Part shown: positions 46,825 through 58,389 of the stretch, piece after piece
Layout: each line of letters starts with the position of its first letter
How positions within the stretch are numbered: position 1 is the stretch's first letter
NCBI RefSeq assembly: GCF_017309385.1
Contig: NZ_JAFJMJ010000003.1
Location: 930,001 to 994,000 of the forward strand
Length of the DNA stretch: 64,000 nt
Reading direction: 5' to 3'
Origin: Amycolatopsis sp. 195334CR
Lineage (GTDB): Bacteria > Actinomycetota > Actinomycetes > Mycobacteriales > Pseudonocardiaceae
Translations under genes and position numbers: made by a program
Notes under the pieces: generated by a model
The model's input: only the letters and a program-made list of their open reading frames with translations
Database searches by the model: none
Told to the model about the DNA's origin: nothing

Positions 46825-48111
46825 ATGTCGAGCCGAGAGGTGGAGGCCGCGGGAGCCGTGGGGGCCGTGGAAGCTGTGGCGGCCGTGGAAGCCGTGGAGG
46901 CTGTCGTGGTCGGCGGGGGCCAGGCCGGGCTGGCGATGAGCGAGCACCTTGGCGAGGCGGGCGTGCCGCACCTGGTCCTCGAACGGCACCGGATCGCCGA
47001 GCGCTGGCGGTCCGAGCGGTGGGACTCGCTGGTGGCGAACGGGCCCGCGTGGCACGACCGCTTCCCCGGCCTGGAGTTCGTCGACCTGGACCCCGGCGCG
47101 TTCGCGTCGAAGGAGCGGGTCGCGGCCTACTTCGAGGCGTACGCGGAGAAGATCGCCGCGCCGATCCGGACCGGGGTCGAGGTGACCTCGGTCCGCAGGC
47201 ACGAGGGCCGCCCCGGGTTCCGCGTGGAGACCTCCGACGGCCCCATCGACGCGCGGTACGTCGTCGCTGCGACCGGGCCGTTCCAGCGGCCGGTGATCCC
47301 GCCGATCGTGCCCGCCGACGCCGGTCCGGTGCAGCTCCACTCCAGCTCCTACCGCAACCCGGAGCAACTGCCCGAGGGCGCGGTGCTGGTGGTCGGTGCC
47401 GGGTCGTCGGGGGTGCAGATCGCCGAGGAACTCCGCCGATCCGGCCGGTCGGTGTACCTCTCCGTTGGCCCCCACGACCGTCCCCCGCGCCGGTACCGCG
47501 ACCGCGACTTCTGCTGGTGGCTCGGGGTGCTCGGCAAGTGGGACGCGGAAACCCCGCCCGCCGGGGCGGAACACGTCACCATCGCGGTCAGCGGGGCCCG
47601 CGGCGGGCACACGGTCGACTTCCGCGACCTCGCCGGCCTCGGCATCACCCTGGTCGGCATGACCAGTTCGCACGACAACGGCACCCTCCGCTTCGCGCCG
47701 GACCTCGGCACCAACATCGCCAACGGGGACGCGAACTACCTCGCGCTGCTCGACGAAGCCGACGCCTACGTCACGCGCAACGGCCTGGACCTCCCGGAGG
47801 AACCGGCTGCCCGCGCGCTGGGGCCGGACCCCGCGTGCGTGACCGACCCGATCCTCGAACTCGACCTCGACGGCATCGGCTCGATCGTCTGGGCGACCGG
47901 GTACGCCGTCAACTACAGCTGGCTCCAAGTCGACGCGCTCGACGAGAACGGCAGGCCGAAGCACCGCCGCGGTATTTCGGCCGAGCCGGGCGTGTACTTC
48001 CTCGGCCTGCCCTGGTTGGCGCGCCGTGGTTCGAGCTTCATCTGGGGCGTGTGGCACGACGCCAAGTTCGTCGCCGACCACATCGCCATCCAGCGCGGCT
48101 ACCTCGCGTAG
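46825..48111 (+). CDS. Flavin-containing monooxygenase-like oxidoreductase
   Basis: A 428-residue class B flavoprotein with two dinucleotide motifs, VVVGGGQAGLAMSEHL (about 27-42) and LVVGAGSSGVQIAEEL (about 188-203), plus the ATGY-type motif IVWATGYAVNYSWL. Such enzymes oxygenate amines, sulfides or ketones using NADPH. The N-terminal 25 residues are an Ala/Val/Glu repeat from a GTGGAAGCC-like tandem array. ATG follows GGGAGG. Divergent from the RidA operon and overlapping the convergent LysR gene by 13 bases. Confidence 0.85.
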   Translation: MSSREVEAAGAVGAVEAVAAVEAVEAVVVGGGQAGLAMSEHLGEAGVPHLVLERHRIAERWRSERWDSLVANGPAWHDRFPGLEFVDLDPGAFASKERVAAYFEAYAEKIAAPIRTGVEVTSVRRHEGRPGFRVETSDGPIDARYVVAATGPFQRPVIPPIVPADAGPVQLHSSSYRNPEQLPEGAVLVVGAGSSGVQIAEELRRSGRSVYLSVGPHDRPPRRYRDRDFCWWLGVLGKWDAETPPAGAEHVTIAVSGARGGHTVDFRDLAGLGITLVGMTSSHDNGTLRFAPDLGTNIANGDANYLALLDEADAYVTRNGLDLPEEPAARALGPDPACVTDPILELDLDGIGSIVWATGYAVNYSWLQVDALDENGRPKHRRGISAEPGVYFLGLPWLARRGSSFIWGVWHDAKFVADHIAIQRGYLA

Positions 48112-49010
48112 CGCGCCCGGCACAGCTCCCGGAACTCCTGCGCGCGCCGGGTGAGGCGGGCTCCGCGCATCGACGTGACCACGACGTCGAGCGATGGGAC
48201 TTCGTCGGTCAGCGTGAGCGCCACCGCCCGCGCGCCCGAGTAGGTGGTCTCGGCGGACGGGCGCTGGTTGAGCAGGGCGAAGCCGTGGCCGTGGGCGACC
48301 AGCGCTCGCACGGTCTCGTACCCGGTGGTCCGGTGGCGGACCCGGGGTTCCACGCCCGCGTCGCTGAGGATCGACTGCAGGTACTCGCGGCTGTGCGGCA
48401 GGTCGAGCAGCACCATCGGCTCCTCGGCCAGTTCCGCCAGCGACACCTTGCGGTGCTTGCGCTTGGCGAAGCGGTGGTCCTCGGCGACCAGGGCGTACGG
48501 CGGTGCCGTGCCCACGACCTCACGGTCGATGTCGTCGTCGAGGTCGTAGCCGTAGAGCAGGGCGAGCTCGGTCTCCCCCGAGCGCAGCGCCGACTTGAGC
48601 GCGTGGTGTTCGCCTTCGCGCAGGGACACGTGGACCCGCGTGTGCCGCGCCTCGAACTCCGCCAGCAGGCTCGGCAGCCGGAAGGGCGCGAGTGTGGCGA
48701 AGCAGCCGACGGTCAGCGTGCCGACCAGCTCGGTCCCGGACTGCCGGGCGGTCTCGACCAGTTCGGCGCCGTGGGCGAGGAAGTCCAGCACGCGCTTGTA
48801 GAACGTCTCACCGGCGGTGGTCAGGCTGAGCCCGCGGGCGTGGTGACGCAGCAGGAACTGCACCCCCATCTCCTTCTCCAGCTGCGCGATCGCGGTCGAC
48901 ACCGCCGACTGCGACACCAGCAGTTCCTTCGACGCGGCGGTCATGCTGAGGTGCCGGGCCGCCGCCTCGAAGTACCGCAGCTGCACGAGGGTGAAGGAGG
49001 GCTCGCTCAT
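48099..49010 (-). CDS. LysR family transcriptional regulator
   Basis: A 303-residue LysR regulator. The N-terminal HTH reads LVQLRYFEAAARHLSMTAAS then SQSAVSTAIAQLEKE, and the effector domain (about 90-303) includes GTLTVGCFATLAPFRLP. Unusually for LysR it is convergent with, not divergent from, the nearest structural gene, but the concentric palindromes 1.3 kb away are the only operator-like sites nearby. Control of the RidA operon and monooxygenase is inferred. Confidence 0.85.
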   Translation of the reverse strand: MSEPSFTLVQLRYFEAAARHLSMTAASKELLVSQSAVSTAIAQLEKEMGVQFLLRHHARGLSLTTAGETFYKRVLDFLAHGAELVETARQSGTELVGTLTVGCFATLAPFRLPSLLAEFEARHTRVHVSLREGEHHALKSALRSGETELALLYGYDLDDDIDREVVGTAPPYALVAEDHRFAKRKHRKVSLAELAEEPMVLLDLPHSREYLQSILSDAGVEPRVRHRTTGYETVRALVAHGHGFALLNQRPSAETTYSGARAVALTLTDEVPSLDVVVTSMRGARLTRRAQEFRELCRARYAR

Positions 49011-49047
49011 GGCGACATCCTGCCCTGTGCCCGGAACCCCCGCCGGA

Positions 49048-52525
<3,478 letters not shown>

Positions 52526-52535
52526 AGCGCCAAGA

Positions 52536-54128
52536 CTAGAACACGTTCTCGTTTTTGTCGAGTTCCCGCAGCGTCCGCCCACTGTGGTTCCCAGCACGGC
52601 GGCCGGAGAACACGCAGTCCGCCAGCGAGAGCCCGCTGACGTAGGAACGAGAACAGATTCCTACCGCGGTCCGGCCCGCGGCGTACAGGCCGGGGATCGG
52701 GCGCCGGTCGCCGCCGAGCACCAGTCCGCTGTCCTCGTCCACCACCAGCCCGCCGAGGGTGAGCATCGGGCACGGGAAGGCCAGACTCGGCCGGATCGAC
52801 ACGTCGACCAGCGAGTACGGCGGCTGCCCGAGCCGGTGCGCGAAGTCGGCCGGCTTGCCCGTCGGATCGGGTATCGCGGCCGCGGCGGCCACCGTTTCGG
52901 CCAGCCCGTCCGGATCGATCCCGGCCCGGCACGCGACCTCGGCGAGCGAGCCACCGGTCACCCGCCCGCGCTTGAGCAGGTAGAGCGTCTGCAGCCGCTG
53001 GAACCACTGGACGTCACCCTGCGCGCGTGCCCGCCGGATCAGCTCTTCGTCCAGCAGCAGCCAGCCCTTGCCGCCGTGGCGGGTGATCAGCTCCTCCCCC
53101 ACCGCCGCGCCGTACCGTGACTCGTCGATGACCCGCTGCCCGCGCTCGTTGACCAGCAGTCCGCCGAGGAACGCGCTCGGCGGGGTCAGGAAGCGCCACG
53201 CCGAGACGCGCCCCAGTTCGGCGGTCGCGCCCCCGGCCGACCGGCCCAGCTCGATGCCCGAACCGTCGTCACCCGCGGTGCCGAGTTGCAGGCCGCCCCG
53301 GTAGGCGGGCGCGTGCTCGCGCACCCAGTCGCGGTTGGCGATGAAGCCACCCGCGGTGAGGATCACGCTGCGTGCGGAGATCTCGATCTCGCGCGCGAAC
53401 CGACTTTCGATCGCGTTCACCCGGCGGTTCAGCAGTTTCCGCAGCGCGGGCACATAGATCCCGGGTTTCGCGGACCACTGGCCGAGCACCCGGTGGAGCG
53501 CCCTCGCCCAGCCGGGCGCGTCACGCAGGGTCGTCGCGATCAGCCCGGTCACCGTGCCGTCGGCCGACTGGAGCACGCGCTGGACGCGGGTCTGCGGCAG
53601 CACCTCCGCACGCCTGCGCACCGCCGCCGCGAGCGGCTTGAACAGGGCTTTTCCGGAGGTCCCGCGTCCTCGCGCGCGATGTCCGCGCGGCGCGGGCGCG
53701 GCGACGTCGCGGAACGCGCCGGAGGCCTCGCTGCCCGAGTAGTAGAGGTAGTGCTTGTTGCCCGGGTACGAGGTCTTCTGCGGGCACAAGCTGCCTTCGA
53801 ACGGCACGCCGTGACCCTCCAGCCAGCGGATCATCTCCACGCTGCCCTCGCAGAAAGCACGCAGGGTCCGCTCGCTCACCACGTCCCCGGCCTCCAGCCG
53901 GAGGTAGGCGTACATGGCGTCCACCGAATCGGTGACCCCGGCGTCCCGCTGCTGCGCGGTGCCACCACCCGCGTAGACCACGCCGCCGCTGATGGCGGTC
54001 GCGCCGCCGCCCTGGAAGCGGTCGAGCACCAGCACGTCGGCACCGGCTTCGGCGGCCGACAGCGCGGCGCAGGCGCCCGCGGCTCCGAATCCCACCACCA
54101 CGACATCGGTTTGCAGAGGTCCGGTCAC
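52536..54128 (-). CDS. KstD-family FAD-binding dehydrogenase (second paralogue)
   Basis: A 530-residue flavoprotein of the fumarate reductase/3-ketosteroid dehydrogenase superfamily. FAD binding is shown by VVVGFGAAGACAALSAAEAG and the C-terminal GLYAAGRTAVGICSRSYVSG. It lacks the HTYAGPGATIGP ending of true Delta1-KstD, so the substrate differs; a Rv0785-like steroid dehydrogenase is the likeliest relative. A KstR box lies 17 bases upstream and TAGGCT sits at -13 to -8 of the GTG start. Its 3' end contains the hsaA operator. Confidence 0.8.
   Translation of the reverse strand: MTGPLQTDVVVVGFGAAGACAALSAAEAGADVLVLDRFQGGGATAISGGVVYAGGGTAQQRDAGVTDSVDAMYAYLRLEAGDVVSERTLRAFCEGSVEMIRWLEGHGVPFEGSLCPQKTSYPGNKHYLYYSGSEASGAFRDVAAPAPRGHRARGRGTSGKALFKPLAAAVRRRAEVLPQTRVQRVLQSADGTVTGLIATTLRDAPGWARALHRVLGQWSAKPGIYVPALRKLLNRRVNAIESRFAREIEISARSVILTAGGFIANRDWVREHAPAYRGGLQLGTAGDDGSGIELGRSAGGATAELGRVSAWRFLTPPSAFLGGLLVNERGQRVIDESRYGAAVGEELITRHGGKGWLLLDEELIRRARAQGDVQWFQRLQTLYLLKRGRVTGGSLAEVACRAGIDPDGLAETVAAAAAIPDPTGKPADFAHRLGQPPYSLVDVSIRPSLAFPCPMLTLGGLVVDEDSGLVLGGDRRPIPGLYAAGRTAVGICSRSYVSGLSLADCVFSGRRAGNHSGRTLRELDKNENVF
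52537..52550. promoter_or_regulatory. KstR-type operator (hsaADCB) inside a coding end
   Basis: TAGAAC-AC-GTTCTC is a near-perfect KstR box. It overlaps the last codons and stop of the flavoprotein gene at 52536-54128: read on the minus strand, the operator is that protein's final Glu-Asn-Val-Phe and part of its TAG stop. Confidence 0.88.
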
Positions 54129-54145
54129 CCTCGGCAGCCTAGAAC

Positions 54146-54159
54146 TGAAACACGTTCTC
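54146..54159. promoter_or_regulatory. KstR-type operator (KstD-like flavoprotein)
   Basis: TGAAAC-AC-GTTCTC, 17 bases from the flavoprotein start, one of two boxes in the 106-base divergent region with kstD. Confidence 0.82.
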
Positions 54160-54202
54160 GTCTATGGTGACCGATAGTGCAGCCACCAGCTGTCTGCATT
54201 TC

Positions 54203-54216
54203 TATAACGCGTTCCA
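54203..54216. promoter_or_regulatory. KstR-type operator (kstD-kshA-kshB operon)
   Basis: TATAAC-GC-GTTCCA, 18 bases upstream of the kstD ATG, which has its own CGGGAGG ribosome site. Confidence 0.82.
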
Positions 54217-54234
54217 GTAACACGGGAGGCTCGA

Positions 54235-55908
54235 ATGCCCGACGAGTTCGACGTCGTGGTGGTCGGCAGCGGTGCCGCCGGCATGACCGCCGCACTCGCC
54301 GCGGCCCGGCACGGACTGAGCGTGGTGGTGCTGGAGAAGGCCGCCAAGTACGGCGGTTCCACCGCCCGGTCCGGTGGTGGGGTGTGGATCCCCGGCAACG
54401 AGGCGCTGCGCGCGGCCGGGATCGACGAACCCCCCGAGCCGGCGCGCGACTACCTCGAAGCCATCGTCGGGGACGTGGTGCCCGCCGAGCGGCGGAACAC
54501 CTACCTGGACCGCGGTCCCGAGGTGATCGAGTTCCTGCACCGCGAGACACCGCTGCGGTTGTGCTGGGTGCCGGGGTACTCCGACTACCACCCGGAAGCC
54601 CCGGGTGGCCGGCCCGGCGGGCGGTCCGCCGAGCCGAAACCGCTGGACGCCAGGGTGCTGGGGGACGAGCTCAAGAACCTCGAACCGCCGTACAGCGCCC
54701 CGCCCGCCGGTGTGCCGCTGATGCAGGCCGACTACCGCTGGTTGAGCCTGCTCGCCCGGCACCCGCGCGGCCTGCTGCGCGTGTTCCGCCTCGGTGCGCG
54801 CTGGCTGGCGGGAAGGCTGACCGGCAAGCGCCAGCTCGCCATGGGCCAGGCGCTCTCCGCCGGGTTGCGCGCCGGACTGCTGCGCGCCGACGTGCCGGTC
54901 CGGCTCGACACCCCGCTGGTGGACCTGTGCACCGAGGGCGATCGCGTGACCGGCGTGGTGGTCGGTGGCGGCACCGAGATCCGGGCCAGGCTCGGCGTGG
55001 TGCTGGCGTGCGGCGGGTTCGAGCGCAACGCCGAGATGCGGGCCAAGTACCAGCGCGCGCCGATCGGTACCGAGTGGACGGTCGGCGCCGAGGCGAACAC
55101 CGGTGACGGCATTCTCGCCGGCCTCAAACTGGGCGCCACCACGGAGCTGATGGACGACGCGTGGTGGGGCCCGTCCATCCCGCTCACCGGCGGGCCGTGG
55201 TTCGCCCTCGCCGAGCGCTCCCGGCCGGGCTGCCTGCTGGTCAACGAGCGCGGTGAACGGTTCGTCAACGAATCCGCGCCCTACGTCGAAGCCGTGCACG
55301 CGATGTACGGCGGTGAGCACGGCCAGGGCGAGGGCCCCGGCGAGAACGTGCCCTGCTGGCTGATCTTCGACCAGCGCAACCGCAACCGGTACATGTTCAC
55401 CGGGCTCGGCCCGCGCCAGCCGCTGCCCGGCCGCTGGTACAAGGCGGGTATCGCGGCGAAGGCCGCCACCCTGCGCGAACTGGCCGAAGCGACCGGGCTG
55501 CCCGCCGACCGCCTCGAAGCCACCGTGGCCCGGTTCAACGGTTTCGCCCGCGACGGCGTGGACCAGGACTTCGGCCGTGGCAAGAGCGCCTACGACCACT
55601 ACTACGGCGACCCGCTCAACAAGCCCAACCCGAGCCTCGGCCCGGTGGACAAGGCGCCGTACTACGCGGTGCGCGTGGTGCCCGGCGACCTGGGCACCAA
55701 GGGCGGGCTGCTGACCGACACCCGCGCCAGGGTGCTGCGCGCGGACGGCTCGGTGATCGACGGGCTGTACGCGGCGGGCAACACCAGCGCCGCGGTGATG
55801 GGCCACACCTACGCGGGGCCCGGCGCGACCATCGGGCCGGCGATGGTCTTCGGCTACCTTGCGGCCGAGGACCTCGCGGCCAAGAATCGAACCGGAGGTA
55901 CGCGATGA
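54235..55908 (+). CDS. kstD: 3-ketosteroid Delta1-dehydrogenase KstD
   Basis: A 557-residue FAD enzyme that introduces the C1-C2 double bond of ring A (4-androstenedione to androstadienedione). FAD motif VVVVGSGAAGMTAALAAARH is at the N-terminus. Candidate catalytic residues are Tyr115/118 (GYSDYHPE), Tyr350 (NESAPYVE), Tyr526 and Gly530 (HTYAGPG); the 4-residue Tyr-Gly spacing matches Tyr487/Gly491 of the Rhodococcus enzyme. Comparable to Rv3537. It overlaps kshA by 4 bases, coupling the two reactions that open ring B. Confidence 0.93.
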   Translation: MPDEFDVVVVGSGAAGMTAALAAARHGLSVVVLEKAAKYGGSTARSGGGVWIPGNEALRAAGIDEPPEPARDYLEAIVGDVVPAERRNTYLDRGPEVIEFLHRETPLRLCWVPGYSDYHPEAPGGRPGGRSAEPKPLDARVLGDELKNLEPPYSAPPAGVPLMQADYRWLSLLARHPRGLLRVFRLGARWLAGRLTGKRQLAMGQALSAGLRAGLLRADVPVRLDTPLVDLCTEGDRVTGVVVGGGTEIRARLGVVLACGGFERNAEMRAKYQRAPIGTEWTVGAEANTGDGILAGLKLGATTELMDDAWWGPSIPLTGGPWFALAERSRPGCLLVNERGERFVNESAPYVEAVHAMYGGEHGQGEGPGENVPCWLIFDQRNRNRYMFTGLGPRQPLPGRWYKAGIAAKAATLRELAEATGLPADRLEATVARFNGFARDGVDQDFGRGKSAYDHYYGDPLNKPNPSLGPVDKAPYYAVRVVPGDLGTKGGLLTDTRARVLRADGSVIDGLYAAGNTSAAVMGHTYAGPGATIGPAMVFGYLAAEDLAAKNRTGGTR

Positions 55909-57038
55909 CCGAGAGCTTTCGCACGATCGACGCCGGGACCCCGCCGAGCCGGTTCGCCAGGGGCTGGCACTGCCTCGGCCTCGCCGAGACCTTCCGCGAC
56001 GGGAAACCCCACGCCATCAACGCCTTCGGCACCAAGCTGGTGGTGTTCCAGTCCAGCGACGGCAAGCTGAACGTGCTCGACGGCTACTGCAGGCACATGG
56101 GCGGCGACCTGACCCAGGGCACGGTCAAGGGCGACCAGATCGCCTGCCCGTTCCACGACTGGCGCTGGGGCGGCGACGGGAAGTGCAAGTCGATCCCCTA
56201 CGCCAAAAGGGTTCCGCTGCGGGCGCGCACCCGGTCGTGGACCACGGTCGAGGAGAACAAGCAGCTGTTCGTCTGGCACGACCCGGAGGGCAACCCGCCG
56301 CCGCCGGAGCTGGCGATCCCGCGCATCGACGGCATCTTCAGCGGCGAGTGGAGCAACTGGACCTGGGACTCGGTGCTGATCGAGAACTCCAACTGCCGCG
56401 AGATCATCGACAACATGGTCGACATGGCCCACTTCTTCTACATCCACTACGCGTTCCCGACCTACTTCAAGAACGTGTTCGAAGGCCACATCGCCACCCA
56501 GTACCTGAACACCAAGGGCCGCCCGGACATGGGCATGGCCTCGAACTACGGCGGCGAGGAGAACCTGCTCCGCTCGGAGGCCTCCTACTACGGCCCGTCC
56601 TACATGATCAACACGCTGCTCAACACCTACAAGGGCTTCGAGATCGAGAACGTGCTGATCAACTGCCACTACCCGGTCTCGGAGAACTCCTTCGTGCTGC
56701 AGTGGGGCGTCAGCGTGAAGAAGCTGCCCGGGGTCAGCGACGAGCAGGCGGACAAGATCGCCGGCAAGTTCGCCAAGAGCATCGGCGTCGGTTTCCTGCA
56801 GGACGTGGAGATCTGGCGGAACAAGTCGCGCATCGACAACCCGCTGCTGTGCGAAGAGGACGGTCCGGTCTACCAGCTCCGCCGGTGGTACGAGCAGTTC
56901 TACGTGGACGTCGCCGACGTCACCCCGGAGATGACCCAGCGGTTCGAGTTCGAAGTGGACACCACAAGGGCCAACGAGGTGTGGGCGGTGGAGGTACAGG
57001 AGAACCTGGCCAGGCAGGCCGCCGAGGCGGAGGTCTGA
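55905..57038 (+). CDS. kshA: 3-ketosteroid 9-alpha-hydroxylase oxygenase KshA
   Basis: A 377-residue Rieske non-heme iron oxygenase that hydroxylates C9; with KstD this opens ring B to 3-HSA. The Rieske ligands are Cys62/His64 (YCRHMGG) and Cys81/His84 (ACPFHDW). The mononuclear iron ligands are His176 and His181 (DMAHFFYIHY) and probably Asp300 (GFLQD), a constant offset of about 5 from M. tuberculosis KshA (Rv3526). ATGA overlap with kstD. Confidence 0.95.
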   Translation: MTESFRTIDAGTPPSRFARGWHCLGLAETFRDGKPHAINAFGTKLVVFQSSDGKLNVLDGYCRHMGGDLTQGTVKGDQIACPFHDWRWGGDGKCKSIPYAKRVPLRARTRSWTTVEENKQLFVWHDPEGNPPPPELAIPRIDGIFSGEWSNWTWDSVLIENSNCREIIDNMVDMAHFFYIHYAFPTYFKNVFEGHIATQYLNTKGRPDMGMASNYGGEENLLRSEASYYGPSYMINTLLNTYKGFEIENVLINCHYPVSENSFVLQWGVSVKKLPGVSDEQADKIAGKFAKSIGVGFLQDVEIWRNKSRIDNPLLCEEDGPVYQLRRWYEQFYVDVADVTPEMTQRFEFEVDTTRANEVWAVEVQENLARQAAEAEV

Positions 57039-57039
57039 G

Positions 57040-57330
57040 GTGGCCCCGCCCTACACGGCCTTCGGTTCGCCGGTCGCCTCCGCCGAAGAGACCAGGGAGT
57101 TCCTCAGCGGCGGGCTGGCGCCGGTCGGTTGCCGGACCTGCGCGGTCCGGGTGCTGGTGAAGAAGAACAGCCCCAAGCACACCAGCATCCAGTGGACCAC
57201 GGACAGCTCGGCGTGCCCGGTGTACGCGGCCTCGGACCGGCCCGCCGCGCTCCAGGACACCTGCGCGGAACTCCAGCGCAGCATCGACGAGGACGTCCGG
57301 GCCGGCGCGCTGGGAGTGGCCGGTGAGTGA
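57040..57330 (+). CDS. Small cysteine-containing protein between kshA and kshB
   Basis: A 96-residue protein of unknown function. It has a CxxC motif (VGCRTCAVRVLVKKNS), a further pair of cysteines (SSACPVY and LQDTCAEL) and an acidic helical C-terminus. GTG follows the kshA stop by one base and its end overlaps kshB by 8 bases, so it is translated with the hydroxylase. Four Cys could bind a metal or act in redox. I recall similar short ORFs beside steroid genes only vaguely; Rv3527 follows kshA in M. tuberculosis but is longer. Confidence 0.7.
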   Translation: MAPPYTAFGSPVASAEETREFLSGGLAPVGCRTCAVRVLVKKNSPKHTSIQWTTDSSACPVYAASDRPAALQDTCAELQRSIDEDVRAGALGVAGE

Positions 57331-58336
57331 GGTCCGGCGCCTGCGGGTGGCGGACGTGATCGCCGAGACCGCCGAGGCGCATTCGCTGGTGTTCGAATCG
57401 GCCCCCGGCATGGACTACCGGCCCGGCCAGTTCCTCACCCTGCGCGTGCCCAGCGACCGCTGCGGTTCGGTGGCGCGCTGCTACTCACTGTCCAGTTCAC
57501 CGCACACCGGTGATCCGCTGACGGTCACGGTGAAGCGCACCGGGTACGCGTCGAACTGGATCTGCGACAACGTCCGGCCGGGCGCGGAGATCGAGGTGCT
57601 GCCGCCATCGGGCCTGTTCAGCCCGCCGGACCTGGACGCCGACCTGCTGCTGTTCGCCGCGGGCAGCGGCATCACCCCGGTGATGTCCATCGTGAAGTCC
57701 GTGCTGGCCAAGGGAACCGGCAGGCTGCTGCTGGTGTACGCCAACCGCGACGAGCAGTCGGTGATCTTCGCGCGGGAGCTGCGCGAGCTGTCCGCCGCCA
57801 TGCCGGACCGGCTCACCGTGGTGCACTGGCTCGAATCCGTGCAGGGCCTGCCGTCGGTGGAACAGCTGCAGGCGCTGGCCGCGCCCTTCCCCGGCCGTCC
57901 CGCGTTCCTCTGTGGACCGAAGCCGTTCATGGAGGCCGCGCAGACCGGGCTGAAGGCGCTGGGCTGGGACCGCAAGCTGATCCACGTCGAGAAGTTCCTG
58001 TCCTTGGACGGCAACCCGTTCGAGGAGGTGGCCGAGGAGCTCGCCGAACCGTCGGACGAGCCGGACGCCACGGTGCACGTCGACCTCGACGGCGAGCAGC
58101 GGTCCCTGGCCTGGCCACGGGAACGCAAGCTGCTCGACCTGCTGCTGGACGCCGGGCTCGACGCGCCCTACTCCTGCCGTGCCGGGCAGTGCAGCGCGTG
58201 CGCCTGCCGCCTGGTCTCGGGCAAGGTGAAGATGCTCAACAACGAAGTACTCGATTCCGACGACCTCGACGAGGGCATCGTACTGGCGTGCCAGTCGGTT
58301 CCGCTCACGGATGAGGTTTCGGTCAGCTACCAATAG
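57323..58336 (+). CDS. kshB: 3-ketosteroid 9-alpha-hydroxylase reductase KshB
   Basis: A 337-residue electron-transfer flavoprotein feeding KshA from NADH. The FAD motif RCYSLSS is at 52-58; the nucleotide region includes FAAGSGITPVMSIV and FLCGPKPFME; the C-terminal plant-type [2Fe-2S] ferredoxin has Cys285, Cys290, Cys293 (CRAGQCSAC) and Cys323. Equivalent to Rv3571. In M. tuberculosis kshA and kshB are apart; here they share an operon with kstD. Confidence 0.94.
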   Translation: MSEVRRLRVADVIAETAEAHSLVFESAPGMDYRPGQFLTLRVPSDRCGSVARCYSLSSSPHTGDPLTVTVKRTGYASNWICDNVRPGAEIEVLPPSGLFSPPDLDADLLLFAAGSGITPVMSIVKSVLAKGTGRLLLVYANRDEQSVIFARELRELSAAMPDRLTVVHWLESVQGLPSVEQLQALAAPFPGRPAFLCGPKPFMEAAQTGLKALGWDRKLIHVEKFLSLDGNPFEEVAEELAEPSDEPDATVHVDLDGEQRSLAWPRERKLLDLLLDAGLDAPYSCRAGQCSACACRLVSGKVKMLNNEVLDSDDLDEGIVLACQSVPLTDEVSVSYQ

Positions 58337-58389
58337 TAGTTCGGGGGTCCGGGGGTCGTCCCCCGAGCAGACAACAGAGAGTGGTGCGC

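Noticed and set aside
58337..58389. G-rich stem (CGGGGGTCC...GTCCCCCG) after kshB considered as a terminator or attenuator
   Set aside because: The stem is short, has no T-run, and chsH3 follows in the same direction; evidence is too weak to list.
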